Source of the DNA: Perspicuibacillus lycopersici
GTDB lineage: Bacteria; Bacillota; Bacilli; Bacillales; Caldibacillaceae
Length of the DNA stretch: 64,000 bases
Direction of reading: 5' to 3'
Assembly (NCBI RefSeq): GCF_025660475.1
Contig: NZ_JAOUSF010000001.1
Coordinates: 434,001 to 498,000, forward strand
Shown: piece after piece, positions 28,378 through 38,040 of the stretch
Numbering within the stretch: the first letter of the stretch is position 1
Layout of the letters: every line of letters begins with the position of its first letter
Translations under genes and position numbers: made by a program
The notes under the pieces: model-generated
What the model saw: only the letters and a program-made list of their open reading frames with translations
What the model was told of the DNA's origin: nothing
Database searches by the model: none

Positions 28378-28424
28378 AAAAAGCCAGTCTCCTATTGTAT
28401 ATAAAATACACAAAAGAGACTGGC
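28378..28424 (-). terminator. Terminator of rpiA
   Basis: GCCAGTCTC (28383-28391) pairs with GAGACTGGC (28416-28424), with five T following on the minus strand. Confidence 0.85.
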
Positions 28425-28437
28425 TCGTCCGATTCAT

Positions 28438-29100
28438 TTAGCGGATGACAATTTGTTTATTTTTATCTACCGTAATTACTTTATCGGCCATATGAACAAA
28501 TAACCCATTTTCAACAACACCAGGGATTAAATTTAGTGCTTGCTCTAATTCTTTAGCGTCCATTATATTTTCAAACTTTACGTCGTAAATATAGTTACCA
28601 TTGTCAGAAATAAATATTTCTCCATCCATTTGGCGGAGTGTTGCTTTTCCTCCAAGTGCCTCAATATGGGATTTCGTTACTTTATGCCCAAATTGTGTTA
28701 CTTCCACAGGAAGTGGAAACGTTCCTAATGTATTAACCATTTTCGAAGAGTCTGCAATCACAATAAATTGCTTTGCAGCTCTAGCAATGATTTTCTCACG
28801 AAGTAGTGCACCACCGCCACCTTTAATTAAATTTTGTTGTTGATCTACTTCATCTGCACCATCAATTGCAATATCGAGGTAGTCAACTTCAGTAAAAGTT
28901 GTTAATGGTATTTTAAGCTCCTTTGCTAAATTTTCCGTTTGAACGGATGTCGGAACTCCTTTTATTGATAACCCTGCTTGGACAAGTTGCCCGAGCTTTT
29001 GAATTGCATAATACGCAGTAGATCCAGTACCTAAACCTACAATCATACCATCTCTCACATATTCTACCGCTTTTTCACCAACTAATTGTTTTTCATTCAT
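28438..29100 (-). CDS. rpiA: Ribose-5-phosphate isomerase A
   Basis: This 220-residue enzyme interconverts ribose 5-phosphate and ribulose 5-phosphate in the non-oxidative pentose phosphate pathway. The family blocks VGLGTGSTAYYAI near residue 21, DIAIDGADEVD near 82 (catalytic Asp residues) and LIKGGGGALLREKI with the catalytic glutamate are intact. The length is normal. It follows the aldo/keto reductase gene on the same strand (58 bases apart) and has a strong terminator, so the two may form an operon. Confidence 0.95.
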   Translation of the reverse strand: MNEKQLVGEKAVEYVRDGMIVGLGTGSTAYYAIQKLGQLVQAGLSIKGVPTSVQTENLAKELKIPLTTFTEVDYLDIAIDGADEVDQQQNLIKGGGGALLREKIIARAAKQFIVIADSSKMVNTLGTFPLPVEVTQFGHKVTKSHIEALGGKATLRQMDGEIFISDNGNYIYDVKFENIMDAKELEQALNLIPGVVENGLFVHMADKVITVDKNKQIVIR

Positions 29101-29158
29101 GTTTATCCCTCTTTAGCTTCCATCGTATACATTTTTACACTTATCAAAGGAATATATA

Positions 29159-30076
29159 TTATGGAAGTTGATTTCCTACTGCTCGGTAAATTTCATACCA
29201 TTCTTCACGAGTCAATTCAATTTCAGATGCCTTCGCAATATTTGTTAATCGACTTGGCGTCATCGTCCCAACAATCGTTTGTATTTTTGCTGGATGACGT
29301 AATATCCATGCGACACTAACAGCGGACTTGTCTGCTCCATATTTATCGCCAATTTCTTGCAGTTTCACATTAATTTCCGGGAATTTTTCATTATCGATAA
29401 ATATACCTTCAAAATTTCCATAGCGGAATGGTGACCATGCTTGAATAGTCATATCATTTAATCTGCTATAATCAAGGATGCTGCCGTCCCGATTAATACT
29501 ATTCACATGCTTCGTGTTTACCTGAACCCCTGCATCAATCATTCCTGTATGCATTACACCGAATTGTAACTGATTAACGATTAAATCTTGGCGAACAAAT
29601 CGTTTTAATAATTCAATTTGCATTGGATTATGATTGCTGACACCAAAATGAAGAACTTTACCGCTTTCATGTAATTCATTAAATGCCTCCGCAACTTCCT
29701 CTGGCTCTACAAGTGCATCTGGACGATGAAGCAACAATACATCCACATAGTCGGTTTGCAAACGTTTTAAGCTTCCGTTAACAGATTCGATAATATGTGC
29801 TTTAGAAAAATCATAGTATCCTTGACGAATTCCCGTCTTTGTTTGAATTATCATTTTTTCTCGGATAGAAGGGTTCATGCCAATTGCTTCTGCAAATACT
29901 TCCTCGGACTTCCCACCCCCATAAATATCTGCATGGTCAAAGAAATTAATTCCTAATTGTTGTGCATTATGTATAACAGTTGCTGCTTCTTTTGTTGTTA
30001 ATCTACTTAAATTCATACAGCCAAGAGCAATATCAGATACTTGTAAACTACTGGTGCCTAATTGGATTTTTTTCAT
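29159..30076 (-). CDS. Aldo/keto reductase, YdhF-like
   Basis: The 305-residue TIM-barrel oxidoreductase probably uses NADPH. Visible are the catalytic tetrad aspartate and tyrosine in NFFDHADIYGGG near residue 50, the lysine in IIQTKTG, and the histidine in VLLLHRPDALVEPEEVAEA. The late AWILRHPAKIQTIVGTMTPSRL block is typical of the YdhF/COG4989 subgroup. The start is MKKIQLG, 8 bases after GAGGTGA, 16 codons inside the longest frame. The physiological carbonyl substrate is unknown. Confidence 0.88.
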   Translation of the reverse strand: MKKIQLGTSSLQVSDIALGCMNLSRLTTKEAATVIHNAQQLGINFFDHADIYGGGKSEEVFAEAIGMNPSIREKMIIQTKTGIRQGYYDFSKAHIIESVNGSLKRLQTDYVDVLLLHRPDALVEPEEVAEAFNELHESGKVLHFGVSNHNPMQIELLKRFVRQDLIVNQLQFGVMHTGMIDAGVQVNTKHVNSINRDGSILDYSRLNDMTIQAWSPFRYGNFEGIFIDNEKFPEINVKLQEIGDKYGADKSAVSVAWILRHPAKIQTIVGTMTPSRLTNIAKASEIELTREEWYEIYRAVGNQLP

Positions 30077-30237
30077 AAAATCACCTCTAACATTTGATAA
30101 AGTAAGTGTACCATTTTGTAACATTTTTTTTAAGCTATTGTTTTTACTATTTAATTACAAACCTTCGACTAATAACCATTCTAGAATAGTGCACATAGGA
30201 TATAGTGCTAATTGAAAAATGGAAAGGGGCGATTGTT

Positions 30238-30666
30238 TTGTATTATTATCCTAGTGCTTACCCAATGAATTCTTACTATCATCCATATGGATATCGTAAT
30301 GTTCTAATGGATTATCTTCCACCACAGATTCATCAGCCAGTAAGTATATATACTGGATTCCGCCAACAAAATCCATTTCCACCAGTAAACATTCAGCAGT
30401 TGGATCAATCTGCGCGTAAATTTCAAGCATTAATAAAAGAGGCAGATTTATTTATCAATAAGATCATATCCTCTTCCTCCTTTGCACGTGAGCTTATGAA
30501 TGCTGCACAATTATCCGACAAAAAGAAGGTGGAAGAATTAATTAAGTCGGTAGGCATTTCTATTAAGGTTTCAACGAATTTTACTCCGACCGGAATCCAC
30601 ATCACGCTAGATAATCGGGATATGCCTGGTCGTTGCTGTGAATTAGTTATTGCATTGAACTGGTAG
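30238..30666 (+). CDS. YuzC-like spore-coat protein (tentative)
   Basis: The 142-residue protein has a tyrosine/proline-rich N-terminus (YYYPSAYPMNSYYHPYGYRN) and a helical middle (SARKFQALIKEADLFINKI). Its C-terminal strand region ends in CCELVIALNW. I recall a similar arrangement in B. subtilis YuzC, an inner spore-coat protein; this is from memory of the pattern. The start is a TTG 8 bases after AAAGGGG; the next ATG lies too far inside. Sporulation-specific expression is expected if the assignment is right. Confidence 0.5.
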   Translation: MYYYPSAYPMNSYYHPYGYRNVLMDYLPPQIHQPVSIYTGFRQQNPFPPVNIQQLDQSARKFQALIKEADLFINKIISSSSFARELMNAAQLSDKKKVEELIKSVGISIKVSTNFTPTGIHITLDNRDMPGRCCELVIALNW

Positions 30667-30681
30667 GTACAGTTAACGAAT

Positions 30682-30716
30682 AACCGCTAAATCGTTGATA
30701 ATCTAGCGGTTCCTTA
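30682..30716. terminator. Bidirectional terminator
   Basis: AACCGCTA (30682-30689) pairs with TAGCGGTT (30704-30711) between convergent genes, with T-rich sequence after it. Confidence 0.7.
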
Positions 30717-30741
30717 TTTTTCTTATGTAAACGATAAATGA

Positions 30742-31269
30742 CTATTTGGCATTCTTTTCTTGGATAATAGAACGTATATCCTTCCACCCATAAACAAGCT
30801 CATTTACCGTTTTTCCACCAACCTCATCTACTACCGTATCAACATATTTCCCACCCAGCTTTTCATAAAAATGCCGGGAAGGATTTTCCTCCAATACGAA
30901 AACAGTCATACTCGAAATTTCTCGCTCTAAAAATTCATAAACAAGTGCCTCTACCAATTTTTTCCCAATACTATTTTTTTGATATTCTTGTAAAATATAA
31001 ATTGCATAAAGCTCTCCAGAATAATCAGGGTAGTTTCCTGTCCGCTCTTTTCCTCCTGAAATGAATCCTACTATTTCTCCGTTATTGTGTTCGGCAACCA
31101 TGACAATTGAATGCGGAATAATCTTAGCCCATCTTTCTTCACTTTTCTTGTAAGATAAGGTAGATAAATAGTCATTTGGAATAATATTCCGATAGGTAGT
31201 TCTCCAACTGTCCACTTGTACCTTAGCAATCCCAGCAATATCTGTTAGCTTAGCATTTCTAATTTTCAT
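30742..31269 (-). CDS. GNAT-family N-acetyltransferase
   Basis: This 175-residue acetyltransferase has IRNAKLTDIAGIAKVQVDSW at the start, VGFISGG in beta-4, and the acetyl-CoA loop region YILQEYQKNSIGKKLVEAL near residue 105 (a variant of Q/RxxGxG/A). ENPSRHFYEKLGGKYV follows. The start is the ATG after GGGAGGGGG, 37 codons into the longest frame. The closest functional analogues modify small molecules or proteins; the acceptor is unknown. Confidence 0.85.
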   Translation of the reverse strand: MKIRNAKLTDIAGIAKVQVDSWRTTYRNIIPNDYLSTLSYKKSEERWAKIIPHSIVMVAEHNNGEIVGFISGGKERTGNYPDYSGELYAIYILQEYQKNSIGKKLVEALVYEFLEREISSMTVFVLEENPSRHFYEKLGGKYVDTVVDEVGGKTVNELVYGWKDIRSIIQEKNAK

Positions 31270-31381
31270 CAATATTCCCCCTCCCCTTACATTACCATGT
31301 ATTTGGAAGATTACCAACAATGAAAAAAAGGTAACAATCATTTTCCGGAATAAGCTAGGGAGTAAGATATGTGTACACAAT

Positions 31382-31424
31382 AAAAATTAGGGAGGACTTT
31401 TTACAAATATTTCTCCCCAATTTA
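31382..31424 (-). terminator. Probable terminator of the HTH/coiled-coil gene
   Basis: AATTAGGGAG and CTCCCCAATT form an imperfect stem with a T-run on the minus strand, about 90 bases downstream of the stop. Confidence 0.55.
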
Positions 31425-31516
31425 CTTATGGAACGTATATTTTTTATGTGGATGTTTGTTGCGGTTATCTTTCAGTGGGTAAGTAATGCGTACTTCCTTG
31501 AAGGACTTTTAATATA

Positions 31517-32215
31517 TCAACGATTCTCGTAATCTTTTTCCCGCTTCTCGACTTCTAAAAGCTCCTTTCGCAATCGATTTTCAAAATGTGTAAAAACATA
31601 TTCTCTAACAAAGGCATCACGTTTTGCTATATCTTCCTCTTTCCGAAACCAACCAATTCGTTTCAACCGTTCAGTTGTAGGTTTTCCATTCCAAAATTTC
31701 AATGCCTCCAGCTCTAATCCATATTCTATACGTTTTCTTAGAACCATTTCTTGAAACTTTTTTTCTCGATCCTCCTCTATTGATTTTGGATAAGGGAGCT
31801 GCCTTTGTATTTGATTTTCAAAATTATTTTTTAGAATCTCTAGTTGCGTGGCAGCTACCTCTTGAAAAGCAGAAGATAATTCTTTTATTAATTTTTCTTG
31901 GAATATGCTTGGATTAACATGATTCGATAGGTTGTCCACAAGCTTTTCTGGAAATGGTCTCACTGGAAATTTTTCTTTAATTTCTTGGAATATTGCAGCC
32001 AATAACCAATTTTCCTTCCGCTTCCCTTTAATAAATAATGCTATTTGCAAATCTAATTCATCATACACTTTTTCCTTTGTTTCTTCTGTTCGGTTAATGT
32101 AATGGATTCCTTCCTTTTCCAGGCTATGAAACCATTTGTTGATGGTTTTAGAGGAAATCTCCTCTCCTACTATTCGTTTTAATTCATCCGTAAATCCACT
32201 AATTTTCCAAAACAA
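31517..32215 (-). CDS. Putative DNA-binding protein: MerR-like HTH plus coiled coil
   Basis: This 232-residue, highly charged protein is not from a family I can name. Residues 1-60 look like a MerR/RacA-type helix-turn-helix (ISSKTINKWFHSLEKEGIHYI). The middle has long amphipathic helices (EKLIKELSSAFQEVAATQLEILKN, broken here as two segments). The end is a basic helical region. No signal or membrane segment is present. The start is a TTG with an excellent AAAGGAGG site 7 bases upstream. The layout suggests a DNA-tethering or chromosome-organising role like RacA, or a plasmid/phage-type regulator; this is speculative. Confidence 0.55.
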   Translation of the reverse strand: MFWKISGFTDELKRIVGEEISSKTINKWFHSLEKEGIHYINRTEETKEKVYDELDLQIALFIKGKRKENWLLAAIFQEIKEKFPVRPFPEKLVDNLSNHVNPSIFQEKLIKELSSAFQEVAATQLEILKNNFENQIQRQLPYPKSIEEDREKKFQEMVLRKRIEYGLELEALKFWNGKPTTERLKRIGWFRKEEDIAKRDAFVREYVFTHFENRLRKELLEVEKREKDYENR

Positions 32216-32404
32216 GCGACACCCTCCTTTACTTTCACCAGCAACTGTAAAGCACGGATGTATTAAGCATTTTTGGTGATTACCTACTTATTCCATTTCG
32301 ATAATTCATTATGTTTTCCTTGTAAAATAATTCGACATTTTCCTACTTATTTCTTACCTGTCATTAAATGCTACATAATATCCACTTATTTTCTATTTTT
32401 TCTA

Positions 32405-32433
32405 TTGAATTATTAATTCGAATAATTTATTAT
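32405..32433 (+). promoter_or_regulatory. Promoter of the metS T-box transcript
   Basis: TTGAAT (32405-32410), a 17-bp spacer and TATTAT (32428-32433) predict a start near 32440, just before stem I of the T-box. Confidence 0.6.
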
Positions 32434-32460
32434 ATTAATAACATTATTAAAGGCGTTGAC

Positions 32461-32743
32461 GAGGAAAAGTAAAATACGCTTATCTCTTCCAGAGAGCTTC
32501 GGTTGCTGAAAAGAAGCATTGATACGTATTCGAACAATGGCCTCTGAGCTTCATACTGAACACAAGATTTACTTGTAAGTAGGCTATGACGAGTGTTGGT
32601 ACTCGTTATCAAAACCACAGTATCAGAGTATATCTCTCGTACTTGTTGAGACTAATTGTGTGAACAATTAGTAAATAAAGGTGGTACCACGGGGAATCCA
32701 AGCCTCGTCCTTAAATTTATTTTTAAGGACGAGGCTTTTTTTA
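32461..32743 (+). promoter_or_regulatory. T-box riboswitch, methionine-specific
   Basis: Stem I begins with GAGG (32461-32464), pairing with CCTC (32541-32544), and includes an AGTA motif. The specifier loop reads GAACAATGG with an ATG (Met) codon at 32537-32539. Stem III is a perfect ACTAATTGT/ACAATTAGT hairpin (32651-32672). The T-box core AAAGGTGGTACCACG lies at 32677-32691; its TGGT pairs with the ACCA end of uncharged tRNA-Met. A strong terminator (32701-32716 with 32723-32738, then seven T) is disrupted when uncharged tRNA-Met binds, switching on the synthetase gene. Confidence 0.92.
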
Positions 32744-32775
32744 ATGTCATTATTATTTCATTGGAGGAATGTCAA

Positions 32776-34422
32776 ATGAGTATTTTTATTGGAGGAGCAT
32801 GGCCATATGCTAACGGATCCTTACATCTTGGTCATATATCTAGTCTATTGCCAGGGGATATATTAGCAAGATATTATCGCCAAAGGGGGGAAAATGTTTT
32901 ATATGTATCTGGAAGTGATTGTAATGGAACACCAATTGCTATCCGAGCTAAACAAGAAAACGTACCAGTAAAAGAAATTACCGACCGTTATCATGCAGAA
33001 TTTGCAGCATGTTTTTCAAAACTAGGATTTTCCTATGATATATACACAAGAACAGATAACTCCACACACCATCAAGCCGTACAGGAAATCTTTTTGCAGC
33101 TAATGGAAAATGGCTTTATTTATAAAAAAGTAATCGAACAAACATATTGTGAATCATGTGTGCAGTTTCTTCCAGATCGATATGTGGAAGGAATATGTCC
33201 GAATTGCGGGAAACAAGCACGGGGCGATCAATGTGATTTTTGCTCTACCATTTTAGATCCACTTGATTTACTGGATAAACGTTGTAAGCTTTGCGGTTCT
33301 ACTCCTACAGTGAAGGAAACAGAGCACTTTTATTTCTCTATAAGCAAATGGGAAGATAAATTAACTAGCTATGTAAACGAAATGAAATCGAAAGGCACTT
33401 GGCGAGATAATGCAATCCAACTTACGGAACGGTATATAAACGAAGGCTTACATGACCGAGCAGTATCAAGAGATTTGCCACTAGGGGTTAATATTCCAGT
33501 GGCAGGATACGAGGATAAAAAAATATATGTCTGGATTGAAGCCGTTTCCGGTTATTATACTGCTAGTATCCAATGGGCAAAGGAAACCGGGCAAGATTTG
33601 ACGGAGTTTTGGGGAAAGAATACGATCTCCTATTATATCCATGGGAAAGATAATATTCCGTTTCATACCGTTATATGGCCAGCTATACTACTAGGCTTAC
33701 AAAAGCAAGAGGCTTTACCGGATTATATTGTTTCTAACGAATATGTTACATTAGAGAAAAAAAAATTATCCACTAGTCGAAATTGGGCGGTTTGGGTACC
33801 CGATATTTTAGAACGGTATGAGCCAGATTCCATTCGTTATTTTTTAACAATAAATGCACCAGAAAACCGTGACACCGACTTTTCGTGGCGGGAATTTATT
33901 TATAGTCATAATTCCGAACTTCTTGGTGGATACGGAAATTTTGTTCATCGAACATTGAAATTTATTGAAAAAAACTATAACGGAGTTGTACCGAGAGCTA
34001 AAACAGATGCTAACATTCAAGTGAAAATCGAAAAACTTTATCGAGATAGCAGTGCATTAATCGAAAATGCACATTTCAAACAAGCATTAGAATTAATTTT
34101 TGCATTTATTCGAGATGCTAATAAGTACTTCGATGAACAAAAGCCTTGGAAAACGATAACAGAAAATAAAACGGAATGTGATGAGGCGATTTATCATTGT
34201 GTATTAATTATTGCAAATTTAACCCAATTATTAGCGCCTTTCCTTCCCTTTTCTAGTAATCAATTAGCCCAATGGCTATCATTACCACCGCTTCAATGGG
34301 AACCAATTTCTGCCTATTCAGGCAAACTTGCTGATCCTGTAAAACCGTTATTCACCCGTATCGATATACAATGCATCGATAGTGAAATAGAGAGATTATA
34401 TCAACAAGCTACTAATTTTTAG
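32776..34422 (+). CDS. metS: Methionyl-tRNA synthetase, two-zinc-knuckle type
   Basis: This 548-residue class I synthetase charges tRNA-Met. HIGH is present as SLHLGH near residue 17, and KMSKS as KKLSTS near 335. The connective peptide has two zinc knuckles: CESC/CPNC and CDFC/CKLC. The WRDNAIQ region and the anticodon-binding helical domain follow. The C-terminal EMAP-type tRNA-binding domain of the usual long Bacillus enzyme is missing. In bacilli with two MetRS genes, a divergent second form can differ in inhibitor sensitivity; I cannot tell whether this genome has another. Expression is controlled by a Met T-box. The ATG follows TTGGAGGAAT. Confidence 0.92.
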   Translation: MSIFIGGAWPYANGSLHLGHISSLLPGDILARYYRQRGENVLYVSGSDCNGTPIAIRAKQENVPVKEITDRYHAEFAACFSKLGFSYDIYTRTDNSTHHQAVQEIFLQLMENGFIYKKVIEQTYCESCVQFLPDRYVEGICPNCGKQARGDQCDFCSTILDPLDLLDKRCKLCGSTPTVKETEHFYFSISKWEDKLTSYVNEMKSKGTWRDNAIQLTERYINEGLHDRAVSRDLPLGVNIPVAGYEDKKIYVWIEAVSGYYTASIQWAKETGQDLTEFWGKNTISYYIHGKDNIPFHTVIWPAILLGLQKQEALPDYIVSNEYVTLEKKKLSTSRNWAVWVPDILERYEPDSIRYFLTINAPENRDTDFSWREFIYSHNSELLGGYGNFVHRTLKFIEKNYNGVVPRAKTDANIQVKIEKLYRDSSALIENAHFKQALELIFAFIRDANKYFDEQKPWKTITENKTECDEAIYHCVLIIANLTQLLAPFLPFSSNQLAQWLSLPPLQWEPISAYSGKLADPVKPLFTRIDIQCIDSEIERLYQQATNF

Positions 34423-34436
34423 GAATTACCCAATGA

Positions 34437-34674
34437 AAAAGAGGCTGGGACAAAAGTATTTTTATGTAAGAGAATCCGAACAAAGTTAAGTAGGTAAATT
34501 TGCTCTGGAAATATACTTCGCTTTCCGCGGGCATGGCCATAGTCTCCTCCGCTACGCTTCATGCGGGGTCTTCGGCTCATGCTTTTCCCGCAGGAGTCTA
34601 CGTATATTTCCTTCGCTTTCCGAATTATTGTTCATCTTACATTTAAACATCAATTGTTATGTCCAAGCCTCTTC
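34437..34674. repeat. Nested palindromic interspersed repeat
   Basis: This GC-richer element has concentric inverted repeats. The outer pair is AAGAGGCTGGGACA (from 34439) with TGTCCAAGCCTCTT (to 34673). The inner pair is GGAAATATAC (34507-34516) with GTATATTTCC (34602-34611), enclosing CTTTCCGCGGG and CCCGCAGGAGTC. It carries no open reading frame and resembles short palindromic repeats found in many copies in Bacillaceae genomes. It lies directly after metS and may act as a terminator. Confidence 0.75.
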
Positions 34675-34719
34675 CTTTTATATCTTCGTATGGTAATAGA
34701 GAAAAATATTCACTAGTCT

Positions 34720-35535
34720 TTAACCTAATGCTACGTCTAATATCATCATTACAACAAAGCCAATCATTAAGCTCATGGAAGCTAAATCTTTATTCCCTTT
34801 TTCCTGAGAACCAGGGATAACCTCTTCAGCAACTACAAAAATCATTGCTCCAGCTGCAAAGCTTAGCGCGTATGGTAATAACGGTTCAATAAATGCAACT
34901 GCTAATGCTCCAATAACCGCTGCAATTGGTTCCACCATACCCGAAAATTGCCCATAGAAGAAGCTTCTACGGCGAGACATCCCTTCTCCTCTTAACGGCA
35001 TCGATACTGCAACCCCTTCAGGAAAGTTCTGAATACCGATACCAAGTGCTAATGTCAATGCCCCTGCTAATGAAGCCTCTGTTCCACCATTTGCAAGTGC
35101 TCCAAAAGCAATCCCTACTGCTAATCCCTCTGGTATATTATGTAATGTAATTGCAAGTACTAATAAAGTACTTCTTTTTCTTTCCTTCGGATGATAGCCT
35201 TCTGCTGTTCCAATCGGTGCATTCGGATGTAGATGAGGCAATATTTTATCAATTCCCCATAAAAATACTCCCCCTAATAAAAAACCAAATGCTGCTGGAA
35301 ACCAAGAGCCAATACTATTATGTTCTGACATTTCAATTGCAGGTGCTAATAATGACCAATAGCTTGCAGCTATCATAACTCCACCAGCAAATCCTAACAT
35401 ACTATCTAATAATTTTTGATTTAATGTTTTTGTAGCAAATACTAGGGTTGCACCAAGCGCAGTCATTCCCCACGTAAATAATGTGGCATAAAGCGCTTGG
35501 GTAATTGGGTGAAGAGTTTGAAAAAAATCTATCAT
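34720..35535 (-). CDS. ZIP-family divalent metal transporter
   Basis: This 271-residue membrane protein has eight hydrophobic segments. The ZIP metal-site helices are evident: [21 protein letters not shown] in helix 4 (HNxPEG) and [15 protein letters not shown] in helix 5 (xNxPEG). A short histidine-containing loop (LPHLHPNAP) stands between helices 3 and 4. It is most like GufA/ZupT transporters that import zinc, iron or manganese. No Zur, Fur or MntR box is apparent upstream. It is a single-gene unit. Confidence 0.9.
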   Translation of the reverse strand: MIDFFQTLHPITQALYATLFTWGMTALGATLVFATKTLNQKLLDSMLGFAGGVMIAASYWSLLAPAIEMSEHNSIGSWFPAAFGFLLGGVFLWGIDKILPHLHPNAPIGTAEGYHPKERKRSTLLVLAITLHNIPEGLAVGIAFGALANGGTEASLAGALTLALGIGIQNFPEGVAVSMPLRGEGMSRRRSFFYGQFSGMVEPIAAVIGALAVAFIEPLLPYALSFAAGAMIFVVAEEVIPGSQEKGNKDLASMSLMIGFVVMMILDVALG

Positions 35536-35664
35536 GTTAATAAACTCCTTCAGTCTAGTTTTTCTTTATCAGTGGATTCGGTGAAAAAGTTTCCAATAGT
35601 AAACATTTTAGCCCTCCCCCACGCAATACGTCAATTATTTACATTTTTGATATTGAGAAACTAA

Positions 35665-35886
35665 CTAAAAATCCAACCCATTTAATAGATCCTTTAATTT
35701 TTTCATCTCTTCTGTAGAAAGTGTTACACCTTTCCCCATCTTATCATGCTCAGGTGACCAGTCTCGCAAATCATATTTAGCTTCCTTCCCATTCCAGCTA
35801 ATGATATTAAGTTCCTTTGACCACCCTTTAGGTGATGTCGATAAATTACCGATATTTTTTATAATGTCATATTTTATTTCTGCCAT
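35665..35886 (-). CDS. YdbC-like PC4-family single-strand nucleic-acid-binding protein
   Basis: The 73-residue protein (MAEIKYDIIKNIGNLS, KGWSKELNIISWNGKEAKYD, RDWSPEHDKMGKGVTLS) matches the bacterial YdbC/PC4-like family. Members form dimers and bind single-stranded DNA or RNA through a curved beta sheet. ATGGAGGCG precedes the ATG. Its neighbours give no functional clue. Confidence 0.85.
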   Translation of the reverse strand: MAEIKYDIIKNIGNLSTSPKGWSKELNIISWNGKEAKYDLRDWSPEHDKMGKGVTLSTEEMKKLKDLLNGLDF

Positions 35887-36004
35887 ACTTGCGCCTCCAT
35901 TCCATCATTTTATATCTTGAATTACGGATCCTCATATACATAACTTTACCCAAATACCATTCATTTAAATAATTTTAGGCGATAGCTAATATACTAATAA
36001 TGTT

Positions 36005-36955
36005 TTATTTCGATTTCACTATATAATCAAGTTGTTCACCTTCGAGAAATCGTTGAATGTTACGGAGCGTTACCTCGCCGATTCTGCGGATGGATTCATT
36101 CGTTGAACCACCAATATGCGGAGTTGCAACGACATTATCCAATGTTGCTAACTCATTCAAAGGTGGTTCTGTTGCAAAAACATCGAGTGCCGCACCTTTT
36201 ATTTTACGGTACTTCAAGAAATCGATTAAATCCTCTTCATTTATTAACCCCCCACGAGAAACATTAATGATAAAGGCGGTAGATTTCATCATACCAAGGG
36301 TATGTTTATTGATCATACCGCGATTTTTCTCATTAATAGAAGTTGCAATAATGATAAAATCTGAGGTAGAAAATAATTCTTCTTTCTCGACAAATTGAAC
36401 ATGCAATTTTTCCGCCGTTTCGAAATCCTTATAATTTCCAAAAGCAACAGTGTCCATTTCAAATCCTAATGCTCGTTTCGCGATTGCTTTACCAATCGAA
36501 CCAAATCCAATAATCCCTAGTCGCTTCCGATGGATTTCATATCCTAAGGTTAATTCCCAATGATGTTCTTTTAGTTCCTTATCCTTTTGAGCAATGTTTC
36601 GTGCAGATGCAAGCATTAGTCCAAAAGCATGATCGGCAACTGATTCTGCATTCTGTCCTGGTGAGTTTGTAACAACAATCCCTTTTACATTTGCATAAGC
36701 AACATCGATGTTGTCATATCCAGCACCATATTTAATAATATATTTTAAGTTTGTAGCCGCATCAATGACCTCCTTAGTAATTTTCACAACGGCTACAACA
36801 ATAATATCTACTTCGGCTACCTCTTCCAATAATGTTCGATTGTCAATACCATTATCTGTAAAAAGAACCTTTACTTCTCCTAGCCTTTTTGCATCCTCGA
36901 TTAGCTTAGGATTTGCCTCATAGAAGGCATCACGTATCATAAACAATATTTTCAT
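36005..36955 (-). CDS. D-isomer-specific 2-hydroxyacid dehydrogenase
   Basis: This 316-residue NAD-dependent enzyme has the nucleotide-binding GIIGFGSIGKAIAKR near residue 148. The catalytic triad is present: Arg in NVSRGGLI near 232, Glu in DVFATEPP near 261 and His in VATPHIGGST near 280. It resembles D-3-phosphoglycerate dehydrogenase but lacks the C-terminal ACT domain. It is therefore more likely a glyoxylate/hydroxypyruvate or other 2-ketoacid reductase. GCGAGGAG precedes the ATG. No operon partner. Confidence 0.88.
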   Translation of the reverse strand: MKILFMIRDAFYEANPKLIEDAKRLGEVKVLFTDNGIDNRTLLEEVAEVDIIVVAVVKITKEVIDAATNLKYIIKYGAGYDNIDVAYANVKGIVVTNSPGQNAESVADHAFGLMLASARNIAQKDKELKEHHWELTLGYEIHRKRLGIIGFGSIGKAIAKRALGFEMDTVAFGNYKDFETAEKLHVQFVEKEELFSTSDFIIIATSINEKNRGMINKHTLGMMKSTAFIINVSRGGLINEEDLIDFLKYRKIKGAALDVFATEPPLNELATLDNVVATPHIGGSTNESIRRIGEVTLRNIQRFLEGEQLDYIVKSK

Positions 36956-37209
36956 GCTTTTTCTCCTCGCCTTTTTTAAAGAAAATAATCTTCGGATATA
37001 ACTTTTGAAATCTCCATACTAAAATATTCCGACACTTCTGATTCTAAATTAATTTTAGATATTATTTTATCATATTTTTATTTGTTTCATTATAATTATC
37101 GATAAAAAACATTCGATTGTTCAAGATTGATAGCTTGTCGAAAACATAGGAAACTTTTAAACTAAAAGCTAATAGTATTTTATTGCAAAAAACTACAAGG
37201 AGGATGGTT

Positions 37210-37878
37210 ATGGAATACGTTCAAATTAATAATATTCAAAATCCACTTTTTCGGCAGCTACATAATTTAATGAAGGAAATTTTTCCAGCAGAAGAGGTTT
37301 TAGCTTTTGAATTATGGAAGGAACCGTTAGAAGATCCGTCAATTCGCGTATTTGTTGCCGTTCATAAGGAGGAAGTTGTGGGGGCAACGGAATATCGTTA
37401 TTATCCAAATATGAATGTTGCGATGACTGACTTCACCATTATTAAACGGGAAGGTCTTGGAATTGGACGCTTTTTGGCAGCCAATCGGGAGGCTGATCTT
37501 AAACAACTAGCCGATCAGTCTGGAACACAAATATTAGGAATGTTTGCAGAAATTTATGATCCCTATCGTGCAAAAGATTATTCGTTTGGTGGGAACAAAG
37601 TGATGGATCCGTTTGTTCGTAGGGAAGTATTATCCCATCTTGGTTATCGCCGTCTTAATTTCCCTTACGTTCATCCATCATGGGAGAATAATGGGGAAGC
37701 TGTTCAGCAATTAGATTTATGCTTTTTGCCTTACAAAGAAATCAATGGCTTAGAAGGAAAATTTATCGCACAATTTTTGCAAATTTATTATCAAGTACTT
37801 TCCAACAAGCCAGAAAAATGGTTACAAATGATAAAACAGTTAAACGAAACAGCCGAAATATCACTTGTAGAATTATAA
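37210..37878 (+). CDS. GNAT-like N-acetyltransferase
   Basis: The 222-residue protein has a GNAT-like core: VFVAVHKEEVVGATEYRYYP (beta-2 to beta-4) and FTIIKREGLGIGRFLAANREADL near residue 90, with G-x-G-I-G-R in the acetyl-CoA loop. The C-terminal 90 residues are a helical extension (FIAQFLQIYYQVLSNKPEKW). The start is the ATG 6 bases after AAGGAGG; a start nine codons earlier would cover that site. The acceptor is unknown. Confidence 0.7.
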   Translation: MEYVQINNIQNPLFRQLHNLMKEIFPAEEVLAFELWKEPLEDPSIRVFVAVHKEEVVGATEYRYYPNMNVAMTDFTIIKREGLGIGRFLAANREADLKQLADQSGTQILGMFAEIYDPYRAKDYSFGGNKVMDPFVRREVLSHLGYRRLNFPYVHPSWENNGEAVQQLDLCFLPYKEINGLEGKFIAQFLQIYYQVLSNKPEKWLQMIKQLNETAEISLVEL

Positions 37879-37901
37879 AGCTCCGTGAATAGTTCGAAAG
37901 G

Positions 37902-37942
37902 AAAGTTGTTAGTATTCCTAAAAGGGTACTGACAACTTTTTT
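37902..37942 (+). terminator. Terminator of the GNAT-like gene
   Basis: AAAGTTGTTAGTA and TACTGACAACTTT form a stem with one mismatch, followed by six T. Confidence 0.8.
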
Positions 37943-38040
37943 ATGTTGTATTACCTATTTGCAAATAGTTTAATTTGTTTTAATACTGTTGGATAAATTT
38001 CCGATTCAAACGCAAAACTACCCTTTAGGTGGTGATAATT

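Noticed and set aside
32656-32775. 40-codon N-terminal extension of MetRS
   Set aside because: It would translate through the T-box and terminator. The proper ATG has its own ribosome-binding site.
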